Positions 43,901-53,115 of a stretch of 64,000 nucleotides of DNA are shown one piece after another. Both the position numbers and the translations under genes were made by a program. Source of the stretch: CBDBKE01 sp965218055 (GTDB lineage: Bacteria > Acidobacteriota > Terriglobia > JAJPHL01 > JAPKYU01); contig CBDCKA010000001.1 in the NCBI GenBank assembly GCA_965218055.1, positions 682,001 through 746,000 on the forward strand, written 5' to 3'. The number at the start of each line of letters is the position of its first letter. Within the stretch, counting starts at the first letter, position 1. The notes beneath the pieces are model-generated. The model was not told where the DNA came from. It saw only the letters and a program-made list of their open reading frames with translations, and did not search any database.

Positions 43901-44015
43901 TCTTTTTAGTGCCTGCCCTAACTGCACAACTCCCGGCGCCGGCCCCCCCCCCTAGCATGGGTAAGACCGTATATAATTCCCCTCTTTAAGGGCTTGAACG
44001 TGTATAAATGTTCCC

Positions 44016-44420
44016 ATGCCTGATCCAAACTTCCCATACAAGGCCGCGATCACCCGCCTGGACCCTTCCACTCGCGACGTGCGAGAAGGCCTAGCCCCTT
44101 ATCGCCCCTCCCGCCTCTGGCGGGACGCGCCGGATCGGGGCGTTGAGTCGTTGCCTGTGAGCGCTGAGAAACTCGCGAAGTTCAATGGTCGCCCCCGCAG
44201 CCCGCGCCTGGCTCGCGTAGTGGAGGTGGAAATCTCGGCTATACAGATGCTGGTGAGGGATTTAAAACTCCGGGTGGCCGCCCTTGAGCAGCGCATGGCA
44301 GAAGTCGTTGAAATTCCCAGCCGGCTAGGAACGTCAGCGCCGACCGTAAAACTGATGGAAGAAGGCCGTGAACTCCAGGAGCCTGAACTGCAGGACGAGG
44401 AAGAGCTACCGGACGACTAG
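44016..44420 (+). CDS. Hypothetical protein with coiled coil
   Basis: 134 residues, MPDPNFPYKAAITRLDPSTR. A central predicted coiled coil (ISAIQMLVRDLKLRVAALEQ) and a very acidic end (LQDEEELPDD). It lies just outside the right end of the large transposon. No family recognised; no signal peptide. Confidence 0.6.
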   Translation: MPDPNFPYKAAITRLDPSTRDVREGLAPYRPSRLWRDAPDRGVESLPVSAEKLAKFNGRPRSPRLARVVEVEISAIQMLVRDLKLRVAALEQRMAEVVEIPSRLGTSAPTVKLMEEGRELQEPELQDEEELPDD

Positions 44421-44503
44421 CGGTGTCGGTTCTCAACCTCGCGGCGACTGACCTTGCTCCTCATGCCACAAGCGCTGTAGAAGTGCGCTCACCCATTTCT
44501 CCC

Positions 44504-44564
44504 GGAGTTAGTTTTTTGGCCCTCCGGCACTCGTGAGTGTACACGCATTGGCCTCCAACTGAGC
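44504..44564. repeat. 61-bp direct repeat, copy 1
   Basis: GGAGTTAGTTTTTTGGCCCT ... CTCGTGAGTGTACACGC ... AACTGAGC. The second copy is at 48114-48174 in the same orientation with about eight differences. Confidence 0.75.
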
Positions 44565-44722
44565 CCTTCCAGCACAGTTCTTCTCTCTGGGGGCTCCGAG
44601 CGATCCTCGCCGGGTCCTGAAAGCCCGTCGTCTCGGCCAGCACCCTCGTTGACAACCCAGCCGGGCACGACCTAGACTCTTCGCACCTCTACATTGCCCC
44701 TCGGGTTGCGCCTCCAAGTAGG

Positions 44723-44870
44723 CACTTGTCCGGATAGCCGACTATACGTCCAAGTGACCGCCGGCTGTCAGAGGAGGAGCGGCGACCATTCGGGAGTTGG
44801 CAGCCGGACCGGAACTGGGGGGTTAGGGGCAATCTATCGGGCATTGCTGGTGACAAGGCGGTATCTCGTG
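44723..44870. repeat. Dispersed palindromic repeat, copy D
   Basis: The core 44723-44756 (CACTTGTCCGGATAGCCG ... GTCCAAGTG) is the opposite arm type. It is followed by about 100 bp shared with copy G, including GGGAGTTGGCAGCCGGACCG and GACAAGGCGGTATCTCG. Confidence 0.78.
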
Positions 44871-44983
44871 CCGCTTGGACTCCTCCAGTGCGGCAGCGAC
44901 CACCGTCGCAACTGGCCGAGCCGCCGCGTTGACTTGGCTGAGGGCGGGGCGTAGCATGGCCCCTGAGAGGGGGGCTCCTTGCC

Positions 44984-45093
44984 ATGATCGGCCAGACCTT
45001 GGGCCACTACCACATTCTGGAGAAGCTGGGTGGCGGCGGCATGGGTATCCTCTACAAAGCCGGGGATACCCGGCTAAACCGCGACAGTCGCGA
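44984..45093 (+). pseudogene. Ser/Thr protein kinase N-terminal relic
   Basis: MIGQTLGHYHILEKLGGGGM then GILYKAGDTRLNRD. This is the start of bacterial Hanks-type kinases with the glycine-rich loop (GGGGMG). The next expected residues (VALK with the ATP-binding Lys) are lost; the frame runs into the following gene. Confidence 0.8.
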
Positions 45094-45123
45094 CAGAGTC
45101 GCTGATGTATGCTTTCGGCCCCT

Positions 45124-46179
45124 ATGCGACCATTTATCGGCTTACTTGTACTGACCTTCCTGGCAGCCTGCCAGCCAGCCGTTGACCGGGAGGCTCCTGC
45201 CGACGCCAGGCACCTGGAAATTTACTTTGTGGACGTGGAAGGTGGAGCGGCCACGCTGATCGTCACGCCCGCCGGGGAATCGCTGCTGATGGATACCGGC
45301 AACCAACGGGAGGACGGCCGGGATGCTAAACGCATGTACCAGGCGGCGCAACAGGCGGGGCTGAAGAGAATCGACCACCTTCTGACCAGCCACTTCCACG
45401 GCGACCACTACGGAGGAGTGGCCGAGCTCAGCAAGCTGATCCCCATCGGCAAGTTCTACGACAATGGGCGGGCCGACGTTCCCGAAGACCCCGCAGACCC
45501 CAAGCTGTACGAAGCCTATCTGGAGGCGGCCAAGGGCCAGACGCAGGCGCTGCGGCCCGGCGACGAAATCCGGCTGAAGCAAGTTGCGGGTGCGGCACGC
45601 ATCGGGCTGCTGGTGGTAACCTCAGGTGGCGAGGTGATCCAGCTCAAGACTGCTAAAGAAAACCCTGAGTGCAAACAGGCGAAGCCCAAGCCCACCGACA
45701 CCAGCGAGAACGCGCAGAGCCTGGGCTTCGTGCTCACCTTAGGGAAATTCCGCTTTCTCGACCTGGGCGACTTGAACTGGAACGTCGAGCACAAGCTGGC
45801 CTGTCCGGTGAACGTGATTGGCCGGGTGGACCTCTACCAGGTGACGGCCCACGGCCTCGACGTCAGCAGCAACCCTGTGTTACTCCGCAGCGTGAAGCCG
45901 CAGGTGGCGGTGGCGAACAACGGGCCTCACAAAGGCATCTACCCCGAGGTGATGGAAACGCTGCGCTCGCTCCCCAGCCTGGAGGACATCCACCAGGGGC
46001 ACCGGAACCTGGACTACGGCGACAAGGGGAACACGGCGCCGGAGCTGATCGCCAATTTGGGCACGGAAGAGGAGTGCCAGGGGCACCTGATCAAAGTCGC
46101 AGTGGCCCTCGACGGAACAAGCTATACCGTCACCAACGGCCGCACCGGGCAGTCCCGCCAGTACACAATCCGCGACTGA
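45124..46179 (+). CDS. MBL-fold (ComEC-like) lipoprotein hydrolase
   Basis: 351 residues. The signal MRPFIGLLVLTFLAAC ends in a lipobox (LAAC). The metallo-beta-lactamase metal motif is TSHFHGDHYGG near residue 89, with DTGNQREDG earlier, GDLNW near 225 and a late His region (TAHGLDV). The layout resembles the soluble ComEC/Rec2 hydrolase domain and related secreted MBL proteins. Substrate unknown; outward-facing lipoprotein. Confidence 0.87.
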   Translation: MRPFIGLLVLTFLAACQPAVDREAPADARHLEIYFVDVEGGAATLIVTPAGESLLMDTGNQREDGRDAKRMYQAAQQAGLKRIDHLLTSHFHGDHYGGVAELSKLIPIGKFYDNGRADVPEDPADPKLYEAYLEAAKGQTQALRPGDEIRLKQVAGAARIGLLVVTSGGEVIQLKTAKENPECKQAKPKPTDTSENAQSLGFVLTLGKFRFLDLGDLNWNVEHKLACPVNVIGRVDLYQVTAHGLDVSSNPVLLRSVKPQVAVANNGPHKGIYPEVMETLRSLPSLEDIHQGHRNLDYGDKGNTAPELIANLGTEEECQGHLIKVAVALDGTSYTVTNGRTGQSRQYTIRD

Positions 46180-46338
46180 GCTGCCCCACCTTGGCCACGA
46201 CCCTTCTGGCCTCGCGCCAACTCCCCGCTTAGTAGAGAACCCGGATGCTCAGTTTTGTGGAGTTTTGGTGGTTTCGGTCCGCCGATCCTTGAGTTTCGAG
46301 TCAATGGCAAGGGGATGAGCATGAGACTCACCTCTCAA

Positions 46339-47913
46339 CTAGGGCCGACTGCGGCCTTCCCTCTTGTACTTTTCCAGCAAAGCTTCCAGTCTTGCCACAA
46401 TATCCGGCCGTTGTTTATACAGGTTGTTGCTCTCCGTGGGGTCCTTTGCCATGTCATACAGTTGTCCGGGAGGCTCCCCTGATGCAGGCTTCAGATTCTG
46501 CCACCCGGCCCCGACGCCTTCGATCAGCTTCCAGTTCCCCTGCCGGATGGCGAACATGCCGTTTGCAGAGTGATGCACGAGGGCCTCACGAAGGGGTTTC
46601 GCTCGCTTCTGCCCGAGCAAGGCGGGGAGGATATTGATGCTGTCCTCGCCCGCGTCCTTCGGGAGGTCCCGCCCCACAATGCTGGCGGCTGAGGCCATCA
46701 GATCCGTGAGGCAAATCAGCTCATCCGAAGTTGTGCCCGCAGGGATCTTCCCGGGCCACCGCGCGACGAATGGCACTCGGTGCCCTGCTTCCCATATGTC
46801 GCCTTTCAGACCCCGCCAGGGCCCATTACACCTGTGACCGTTGTCGGTCTGGTCAATCTCCTCGCCCTTCGGCGTGGTATTGAAGGGGTGGCCTCCGTTA
46901 TCGCTGGTGAACACGATAAAGGTCTTTTCCGTGAGGCCCAGCTCGTCTAGCGTCTTGAGAACCTCACCCACCGACCAGTCCAGCTCGTGGATGAAGTCGC
47001 CACGAATGCCGATCTCACTGCTTCCCTTGAATTTGCGGTTCGGCGTCAGTGGGATGTGGATGTTGGTGGTCGGAAAGTAGAGAAAAAATGGATGGCTCCG
47101 ATTCTTCCGGATGAACTCGACGGCCTTGGCGGTCTGGACCAGGGCAACTTCCTCTTCATCGCGCGTGGCGGCGATCTCGCGCTCCTTCACCCATTTCTTG
47201 CGCTCCGCAAGGTGCTCTTCATCCATCAGCGCGCTGTTCATGAATATGACGGGCATTCCCGGGTTCGCGTGCGGGTCGTAGGTCTCAGATGTGCCGCCAC
47301 CGAGCTTGATTACCTCATCAGCTTCCTTTCCGACAACCCGATGGTTCTCTATGAACACAAAAGGCGGCCAGTTATTCGTCGTCGGTACGCCGAAGAAGTA
47401 GTCGAAGCCGACCTCCAAGGGTCCTGGCTTCAGCTCCCCGTTCCAATCCGGACCCTTCTCGCCAAAGCCCAGGTGCCACTTCCCGACGCAGGCTGTCCTG
47501 TAACCGGCAGACTTCAGAAGCGACGCCACGGTCATTCGCCCTAGTTCGATCAGCAAGGGCTCGTTCACCTGGCACACGTGCTTCTTCAGGCGGGTCCGCC
47601 AGCAGAATCGTCCAGTAAGAATGCCGTATCGCGTGGCCGAGCACACAGAAGATGGTGTGTGTGCGTCGGTGAGGCGCATGCCTTCACGAGCGATCCGGTC
47701 GATGTTTGGGGTGCGGACCTTCGTCGCTCCGTAGCAGCCGACGTCCCCGTACCCAAGATCATCGGCCATGATGAAGATGATGTTCGGCGTCTCTGCCCTG
47801 GCGCGAGCGGCCGGGACTGGCTCCGAAAACCCACCCAACATTGCGCACAGCGCACACAGCGTAAGAATCGCTCCCAATGCTTTCCACACCGACTTTGCTG
47901 CCATTCTTCGCAT
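46339..47913 (-). CDS. Secreted type I sulfatase
   Basis: 524 residues with signal region (LGAILTLCALCAMLGGFSEP). The alkaline-phosphatase-like fold starts NIIFIMADDLGYGDVGCYGA, with metal-binding Asp-Asp. The formylglycine motif is CSATR near residue 92 (canonical CxPxR, here Ala for Pro). Then GYRTACVGKWHLG, FVFTSDNGGHPFN (metal Asp-Asn) and GPWRGLKGDIWEAGHRVPF. It cleaves sulfate esters, probably of polysaccharides, and needs a formylglycine-generating enzyme, not in this window. Confidence 0.93.
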   Translation of the reverse strand: MRRMAAKSVWKALGAILTLCALCAMLGGFSEPVPAARARAETPNIIFIMADDLGYGDVGCYGATKVRTPNIDRIAREGMRLTDAHTPSSVCSATRYGILTGRFCWRTRLKKHVCQVNEPLLIELGRMTVASLLKSAGYRTACVGKWHLGFGEKGPDWNGELKPGPLEVGFDYFFGVPTTNNWPPFVFIENHRVVGKEADEVIKLGGGTSETYDPHANPGMPVIFMNSALMDEEHLAERKKWVKEREIAATRDEEEVALVQTAKAVEFIRKNRSHPFFLYFPTTNIHIPLTPNRKFKGSSEIGIRGDFIHELDWSVGEVLKTLDELGLTEKTFIVFTSDNGGHPFNTTPKGEEIDQTDNGHRCNGPWRGLKGDIWEAGHRVPFVARWPGKIPAGTTSDELICLTDLMASAASIVGRDLPKDAGEDSINILPALLGQKRAKPLREALVHHSANGMFAIRQGNWKLIEGVGAGWQNLKPASGEPPGQLYDMAKDPTESNNLYKQRPDIVARLEALLEKYKREGRSRP

Positions 47914-48417
47914 TCCTTTCTCCCGGTGATTGTTACCCGGAATTTCGGACTTGAGCTTCCCCTTTGCTCAAAAGCATACGCCAGTTGCCCTCCGTGTCAA
48001 TCGCAGATCCGCATGGTCAACACAGCTGCTTGCCTTACTTGAAAACACCGATAAGTGCCGGATCCTGCTGGTTCAGCCGGAAAAGAGGTTCATACTCAAC
48101 TCACCTGCTACCTGGAATTAGTTTTGTGGCCCTTCGGAACTCGTGAGTATACACGCCTTGGCCTGGAACTGAGCTCCCGCACTTGCTGAACAGGGGGAGG
48201 GGTGATCCTCGGAGGGCCTCACCTCAGGGATTCCCGGTTCTCTCTCCCTTGCCTACAGGCCCGACCGTCAGTCCGAGATGCGAGCCAGGAGAGGCCTGGG
48301 GATTCGAGCTTGACGCGGCAGGACGCCTGAACATAGACTCCGGAGCCAAGGAAAGTTGAAATCGAAAATTCCCGTTACATGAATAGCAACAGGGGCAGGA
48401 TCGAAAGGTTATCGTTC
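47914..48417. other. Intergenic region with second 61-bp repeat
   Basis: No gene found. Contains the 61-bp direct repeat copy 2 (48114-48174). The left part precedes the sulfatase gene and the right part the FMN oxidase gene, which diverge. Confidence 0.55.
48114..48174. repeat. 61-bp direct repeat, copy 2
   Basis: Same orientation and layout as 44504-44564. The pair brackets the kinase relic, the MBL lipoprotein and the sulfatase. Confidence 0.75.
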
Positions 48418-49656
48418 ATGACTAGCGTACGGGCTCGTCGCACTTTCCTTCGGTATCTCGCTGCTAGTCCATTGTTCGCTTGCGGAGTATGGGCGCCTAT
48501 GCGCGGCATTTTGGCAGCCGCCGATGAAGACTGTCGCGAAGCGTATGAGTTGGGTGAGATCATCTCTTCGGCTAACGAGGCAATCAACGTGTTCGATTTT
48601 CACGCTGTGGCGCGCGAAAAACTTCCGCCCGGCCACTACGGGTTTCTGGCGACGGGCACAGACGACGATGCCACGGTGCGTGCCAACCGCGAGGGCTTTA
48701 GGCAATTCCAGCTGCGCGTGCGTCGCCTGATCGATGTCCGCAAAATCGACACCTCAGTAGAGTTGTTCGGAACACGTTTTAATTCGCCGATTGGCCTGGC
48801 ACCGACCGGCAGCGGCAAGTTATGTCACCCTGTGGGGGAAATCGCCACGGCGAGAGCGGCGAAAGAGACGTCGACCTTACAGATTCTGTCCACAACCTCA
48901 ACCGCCTCAGTCGAGGACGTGAACCGCGAGCGAGGCGCACCTGTCTGGTTCCAGTTGTATCCCGGCGAGGACTGGAGCATTACCACGACCTTGCTAAAAC
49001 GGGTGGAGCAGGCGGGTTGTCCAGTGATGGTACTGACCGTAGATGCGCAGGGCGGCAGCAATCGCGAGACGAGCAAGCGGCTTGCAAAAACGGACAATCG
49101 AGACTGCAGCGTATGTCACAACCGCAGCGACCCTCACCACGGATTACGGCGAAAACCCATGCTTCGCGGTCTTGATCTATCGCAGTTTGGGCGCCCAGCC
49201 GCTGCTGGTATCACCTGGGAGTTCGTTCGCCGTCTGAAAGATGCCACGAGCATGAAGCTGTTAGTGAAGGGAATCGTCACGTGGGAGGACGCAGAACTCT
49301 GTTTAGAGCATGGCGTGGACGGACTGATCGTGTCGAATCACGGGGGGCGAGCCGAAGCAAGCGGGCGCAGCACGATTGAATGTCTGCCGGAGATTGTTAA
49401 GGTGACGAACGGCCGAATTCCTGTGATGATTGACGGTGGCTTTCGTCGTGGCACTGATGTGTTCAAGGCCCTGGCACTTGGTGCCGATGCCGTCTGTATT
49501 GGTCGGCCCTACCTGTGGGGACTGGCGGCCTTTGGCCAGAAGGGCGTTCAAGCCGTCCTAGATCTACTGCATGCTGAGCTGATGATGGTGATGAGGCAAG
49601 CGGGCACGACGTCGATTGACAAGATTGCACGTAACCACATCCTCCACGTGGGCTAG
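48418..49656 (+). CDS. FMN-dependent alpha-hydroxy-acid oxidase/dehydrogenase, Tat-exported
   Basis: 412 residues from ATG 48418; an ATG at 48379 would add 13. MTSVRARRTFLRYLAASPLF is a twin-arginine signal. The TIM-barrel FMN family is shown by PIGLAPTGSGKLCHPVGEIA, VWFQLYPGED, LLVKGIVTWEDAELCLEHGV, the catalytic His in VSNHGGRAEASGRS, and the phosphate-binding IDGGFRRGTDVFKALALGAD. It oxidises L-2-hydroxy acids such as lactate or glycolate. The export is atypical for this family, though seen in some Acidobacteriota. Confidence 0.9.
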   Translation: MTSVRARRTFLRYLAASPLFACGVWAPMRGILAAADEDCREAYELGEIISSANEAINVFDFHAVAREKLPPGHYGFLATGTDDDATVRANREGFRQFQLRVRRLIDVRKIDTSVELFGTRFNSPIGLAPTGSGKLCHPVGEIATARAAKETSTLQILSTTSTASVEDVNRERGAPVWFQLYPGEDWSITTTLLKRVEQAGCPVMVLTVDAQGGSNRETSKRLAKTDNRDCSVCHNRSDPHHGLRRKPMLRGLDLSQFGRPAAAGITWEFVRRLKDATSMKLLVKGIVTWEDAELCLEHGVDGLIVSNHGGRAEASGRSTIECLPEIVKVTNGRIPVMIDGGFRRGTDVFKALALGADAVCIGRPYLWGLAAFGQKGVQAVLDLLHAELMMVMRQAGTTSIDKIARNHILHVG

Positions 49657-49893
49657 GTCTAGCGGACTGCCAATTGCGAATTGCAGATTGTGGACTGCGG
49701 ATTGCGGAGACATCCTCTGCGCTCTCTGCGCGCTTTGCGGTGAACTCAGGAACAACACGGCTTCGGTGGCGGTCAAAAACAGCGTGTAGCCATGCCGCCG
49801 CAGCTTGAGCCCGCCGTTGGGCGGCTAATGGTACGAAACGAAGTACGAACCACGGGGCCGCACTGTGGCTACCGGGATGGAAGAAGGGTTTCG

Positions 49894-51882
49894 ATGCCTC
49901 GCAAACGGAACAGCGGTACGATCGCCCTTCTCGTCGCACTCGTCGGATTGTCGGGAGGCGTTCACGCGCAGGCTCCGCCCGCTGAACGCAGTCTGACCCT
50001 TCCCTCATGCGCCACGCTGAAGGTTGCCACCGACTGGACTGTGAACGAGTCGAAGGACGGTCTCACCCTTGAGGATCCCGAGAACGAACTGAAGATCGAA
50101 CTAGTTGAGGTCGATGCCGGCGCCGGATTGAACGCCGCCATTTCTACGGCCTGGTCGCGCCGGCGACCGGGCTTCGACCGGGAGGAACTCGCGTCCTCCG
50201 ACTCCCCGGGCCGCGAGGGCTGGGACCTGTTCCACTGGGCCGAGTACAAGACCTCCCCCGAAGAATCGCGTAGCGTATCGGCGTTTGCCGCCAGGAAGGG
50301 CTCGCAAGGGGTCGTTCTCTTGGTCGACGGTTCTCGCGCGGCCGAACAACGTCGAAGCTCGCAGATCGCGCTAGTGTTCAAGAGTTTGCGTCCTGCCGGT
50401 TACGTCCGCGAGACCTATGTCGGGCGAACGCCGCGGCCGTTGGACGCTGCGCGAGTCGAGTACCTGAAGAAGTTCATCGACCAGATGCGCGAAGCCGCAG
50501 CCGTTCCAGGCGTCTCCGTCGTGCTCTTCGACAAGAATGGAACAGTCATTGAAGACGGTTTCGGCGTTCGCAAGCGCGGCCGGCCCGAGCCGGTCACCGC
50601 CGACAGCTTGTACCTCATCGCCTCGAACACCAAGCCGCTCACTACACTCCTGCTTGCCAAACTCGTCGATGAGCGCCGCTTCGGCTGGGAAACACCGGTG
50701 ACGCAGATCTACCCGCCCTTCAAGCTCGGCGACCCCGAAGTCACCAAGCGCGTCCTCGTGAAGCACCTGCTCTGCGCATGCACGGGCCTCCCGAGGCAGG
50801 ACTTCGAGTGGCGCTTCACGTTCCACCGCTCGTCGCCACAACGACAGCTCGACGTGCTGGCAACCATGAAACCAACGACGGAGTTTGGCCAGCTCTTCCA
50901 GTACAGCAATCCGCTTGCCTCGGCCGCCGGATACATCGCTGCGCAGACGATCAAGCCGGGCGAAGACCTCGGGGAGGCCTACGACGAGGTTATGCGCGAG
51001 AAGGTCTTCCGTCCTCTGGGGATGAACCGAACTACCTTCTCCTTCGACGAGGCGCTGAGGGGTGACTATGCGTCACCCTACTCCTGGGACATGTCGCTGA
51101 AGAACGTGCCCATCGACATGGTGCTGAACCACTCTGTAATCCCTATTCGCCCTGCCGGCGGCGCATGGTCGAGCGCACGGGACTATGCTCGCTACGTTCG
51201 GCTAGAACTCGCGAACGGCCGGCTCCCCGACGGCTCGACGTTCGTAAGCGAAACGAACCTGCTTGCGCGTCGCACCCCCCAAGTGCGCGTAAGCGAGGAA
51301 TCCTGGTACGGCATGGGCCTCTGGCTTGAGGACGTCAAAGGCATTCGCGTCATCAGCCATGGCGGCGCGCTGTTCGGGTACAAGAGCAACTTCTTCTTCG
51401 TTCCGGACCTGGGTCTCGGCGGTGTGATCCTCACCAACGCGGATTCCGGTCGGGGCGTCGCCAACGCCGTCATGCGTCGCACGCTGGAAGTGATCTACGA
51501 CGGTAAGCCTGAAGCGGAGGAAGACCTCCTATCGGATGTGCGCGAGGTCAAGGCGTATCTGACGGGCCAGCAGAAGGATTGGAGAGTACCTCCGGATCCG
51601 GCTGAAGTTAAGCGGCTCGAGGGCTCGTATTGGAACGCGGCTCTCGGCGACTTGGTCGTTCACCCGGGCCAGGACGAGGTCGTGTTTCAGTTCGCCGGCT
51701 GGAAAAGCCACATGGCCAGCAAGGCGAATCCTGACGGCACAACCTCGTTTATCTCGATCGATCCAGGAGTTCGCGGCTTCGAGTTCAACGCGCCTGCAGC
51801 CAAGGCGACCTACACGCGGCTGACGCTCCGTGACCCGCAGCACACCTACGAATACGAGGCCGTGCCCCCCGCCGAGAGATGA
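49894..51882 (+). CDS. Secreted class C beta-lactamase-type serine hydrolase
   Basis: 662 residues from ATG 49894, where a signal peptide begins (MPRKRNSGTIALLVALVGLS...VHAQ). The first about 180 residues are an unassigned domain. The hydrolase part has the SxxK motif as SNTK near residue 243, YxN as YSN near residue 337, and HGG near residue 488, all in order. A further C-terminal beta domain follows (RLEGSYWNAALGDLVVHPGQ). Members hydrolyse D-amino peptides, esters or beta-lactams. An attC-like site follows 52 bp after the stop, so this may have travelled as an integron cassette. Confidence 0.9.
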   Translation: MPRKRNSGTIALLVALVGLSGGVHAQAPPAERSLTLPSCATLKVATDWTVNESKDGLTLEDPENELKIELVEVDAGAGLNAAISTAWSRRRPGFDREELASSDSPGREGWDLFHWAEYKTSPEESRSVSAFAARKGSQGVVLLVDGSRAAEQRRSSQIALVFKSLRPAGYVRETYVGRTPRPLDAARVEYLKKFIDQMREAAAVPGVSVVLFDKNGTVIEDGFGVRKRGRPEPVTADSLYLIASNTKPLTTLLLAKLVDERRFGWETPVTQIYPPFKLGDPEVTKRVLVKHLLCACTGLPRQDFEWRFTFHRSSPQRQLDVLATMKPTTEFGQLFQYSNPLASAAGYIAAQTIKPGEDLGEAYDEVMREKVFRPLGMNRTTFSFDEALRGDYASPYSWDMSLKNVPIDMVLNHSVIPIRPAGGAWSSARDYARYVRLELANGRLPDGSTFVSETNLLARRTPQVRVSEESWYGMGLWLEDVKGIRVISHGGALFGYKSNFFFVPDLGLGGVILTNADSGRGVANAVMRRTLEVIYDGKPEAEEDLLSDVREVKAYLTGQQKDWRVPPDPAEVKRLEGSYWNAALGDLVVHPGQDEVVFQFAGWKSHMASKANPDGTTSFISIDPGVRGFEFNAPAAKATYTRLTLRDPQHTYEYEAVPPAER

Positions 51883-51934
51883 TTCATCAGGTTTCTCGTC
51901 TCAGGAAGGTCCTGCCTGAGGGACCAGCAAAGCC

Positions 51935-52000
51935 GCCCAACAAGCGCTTGAAGCTGATTCGCTCGCTGCGCTCGCTCACAGGTTAAGCGCGACGTTAGCC
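51935..52000 (+). other. Integron attC-like recombination site (66 bp)
   Basis: The 5' end GCCCAAC fits RYYYAAC exactly; the 3' end GTTAGCC fits GTTRRRY with one mismatch. Inside, GCGCTTGAA (51944-51952) can pair with TTAAGCGC (51983-51990), leaving a single unpaired G, as attC folds do. Size and position just behind a gene stop are those of a cassette. Confidence 0.65.
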
Positions 52001-52141
52001 TCCGGTTTGGAGAATCAGTCCCGCCATGCCTCGAAGGGCATACCGGCCCGCATTGCCAGTTCCGATGAGTCCGGTCGTGTCACGGCGCACTCGGAAATGA
52101 TCATATAGACGGAAATTCCGGCTCGAGGGAAGGAGAACACC

Positions 52142-52936
52142 ATGAATTACCTTCACGTCGTCCTGATAACGATCGGACTCCTGTGGCTGAGTGCTTGCAG
52201 CGGCGGCCCCACGGCCCCGAGCCTCGAAGACTACTGCCCTATCGATTTGACTTACACCTTCGACGAGCAGACCGTCTATTGGCCCACCGGGAAACATTTC
52301 GAGCATGAACGGGTCTCCTGGGGACAGACCGAGGGCGGCTACTGGTACAGCTCTTACAACTTGGCGGGCAACGAGCACGGCGGCACGCATCTCGACGCAC
52401 CGATTCATTTCGCCGAGGGCAAACAGAGTGTCTCCGAAATCCCACTTTCGCGGCTCATCGTGCCTGCCGTGGTCGTCGACATTTCCGCTCAATGCGAGTC
52501 CGATCCCGATTACTTACTCTCGGTGGACGACGTCAAAGCTCACGAACGCCAGCATGGAGCGATCCCGGAGGGGGCAGGGGTGCTAATTCGAACGGGCTGG
52601 GGCCGGTTTTGGCCCGAAGTCAAGTCGTATCTTGGGAGCGACGTCCCCGGCGATACCGAGTATCTCCATTTCCCCGGGGTTTCACCCGAAGCGGCCGGGG
52701 TCCTGGTCCAGCGGCGGATCGCCGTAGTCGGCATCGATACAGCCAGCATAGACCACGGCCCCTCGCGCGATTTCGAAGCTCATCAGATTTTTTCCGAGGC
52801 GCAGATTGGGTGCCTCGAAAACGTCGCCCACCTGGATCGGGTACCAGCGACTGGCTCTCTCCTCTTGGCCCTACCCATGAAGATTGGTGAGGGCTCGGGC
52901 GCGCCATGTCGCATTGTGGCGCTGGTGCGGCGGTAA
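52142..52936 (+). CDS. Cyclase-family (kynurenine formamidase-like) lipoprotein
   Basis: 264 residues. Signal MNYLHVVLITIGLLWLSAC is a lipobox. The metal motif GNEHGGTHLDAPIHF near residue 78 is the HGTHxDxP signature of the PF04199 cyclase family. SIDHGPSRDFEAHQIFSEA carries the later His/Glu. The family hydrolyses N-formylkynurenine or related amides. AAGGAG sits before the ATG. Starts 140 bp after the attC-like site. Confidence 0.9.
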   Translation: MNYLHVVLITIGLLWLSACSGGPTAPSLEDYCPIDLTYTFDEQTVYWPTGKHFEHERVSWGQTEGGYWYSSYNLAGNEHGGTHLDAPIHFAEGKQSVSEIPLSRLIVPAVVVDISAQCESDPDYLLSVDDVKAHERQHGAIPEGAGVLIRTGWGRFWPEVKSYLGSDVPGDTEYLHFPGVSPEAAGVLVQRRIAVVGIDTASIDHGPSRDFEAHQIFSEAQIGCLENVAHLDRVPATGSLLLALPMKIGEGSGAPCRIVALVRR

Positions 52937-53007
52937 GCGGCGGTCCGCAGGCTTCAGAATACTAGAATCCGCTCAAATAGCTGCTTTCCACCCGCTCAGC
53001 GGTGCGC

Positions 53008-53115
53008 CACTTGGATGTATAACGCGCCAACCGGACAAGTGCCCTCGTATCGCGCATTATCGCAGGACAAGGACGTCGCCCAAACGATACGCAAATGTGT
53101 TTACCGATTCTGCGC
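53008..53115. repeat. Dispersed palindromic repeat, copy E
   Basis: Core 53008-53041 (CACTTGGATGTATAACGCG ... CCGGACAAGTG) followed by a flank shared with copy F (ATCGCAGGACAAGGA and GTGTTTACCGATTC). Confidence 0.8.

Larger units (their letters stand above)
38230..43981 (-). mobile_element. IS1595-type transposon carrying 13 small passenger genes (5752 bp)
   Basis: The ends are 27-bp inverted repeats (GGGAATTACATACGG... at 38230-38256, complement at 43955-43981) matching at 26 of 27 positions. A perfect 8-bp direct repeat CTCTTTAA flanks them (38222-38229, 43982-43989), the size IS1595-family transposases produce. The transposase is at 42211-43149. The cargo is two divergent sets of small genes around 39.6 kb plus a coupled pair near the right end. 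No antibiotic or metabolic gene is recognisable. Confidence 0.9.

Noticed and set aside
47936..47965. Similarity between the sequence before the sulfatase gene and the start of the FHA relic (about 25125-25150)
   Set aside because: About 20 bases share a TTGAGCTTCCCC-like core, but no protein-level or longer match supports a common origin.
49672..49705. Short direct repetition of ATTGCGGATTGC-like units before the serine hydrolase gene
   Set aside because: Simple low-complexity repetition; no structure or gene relation found.
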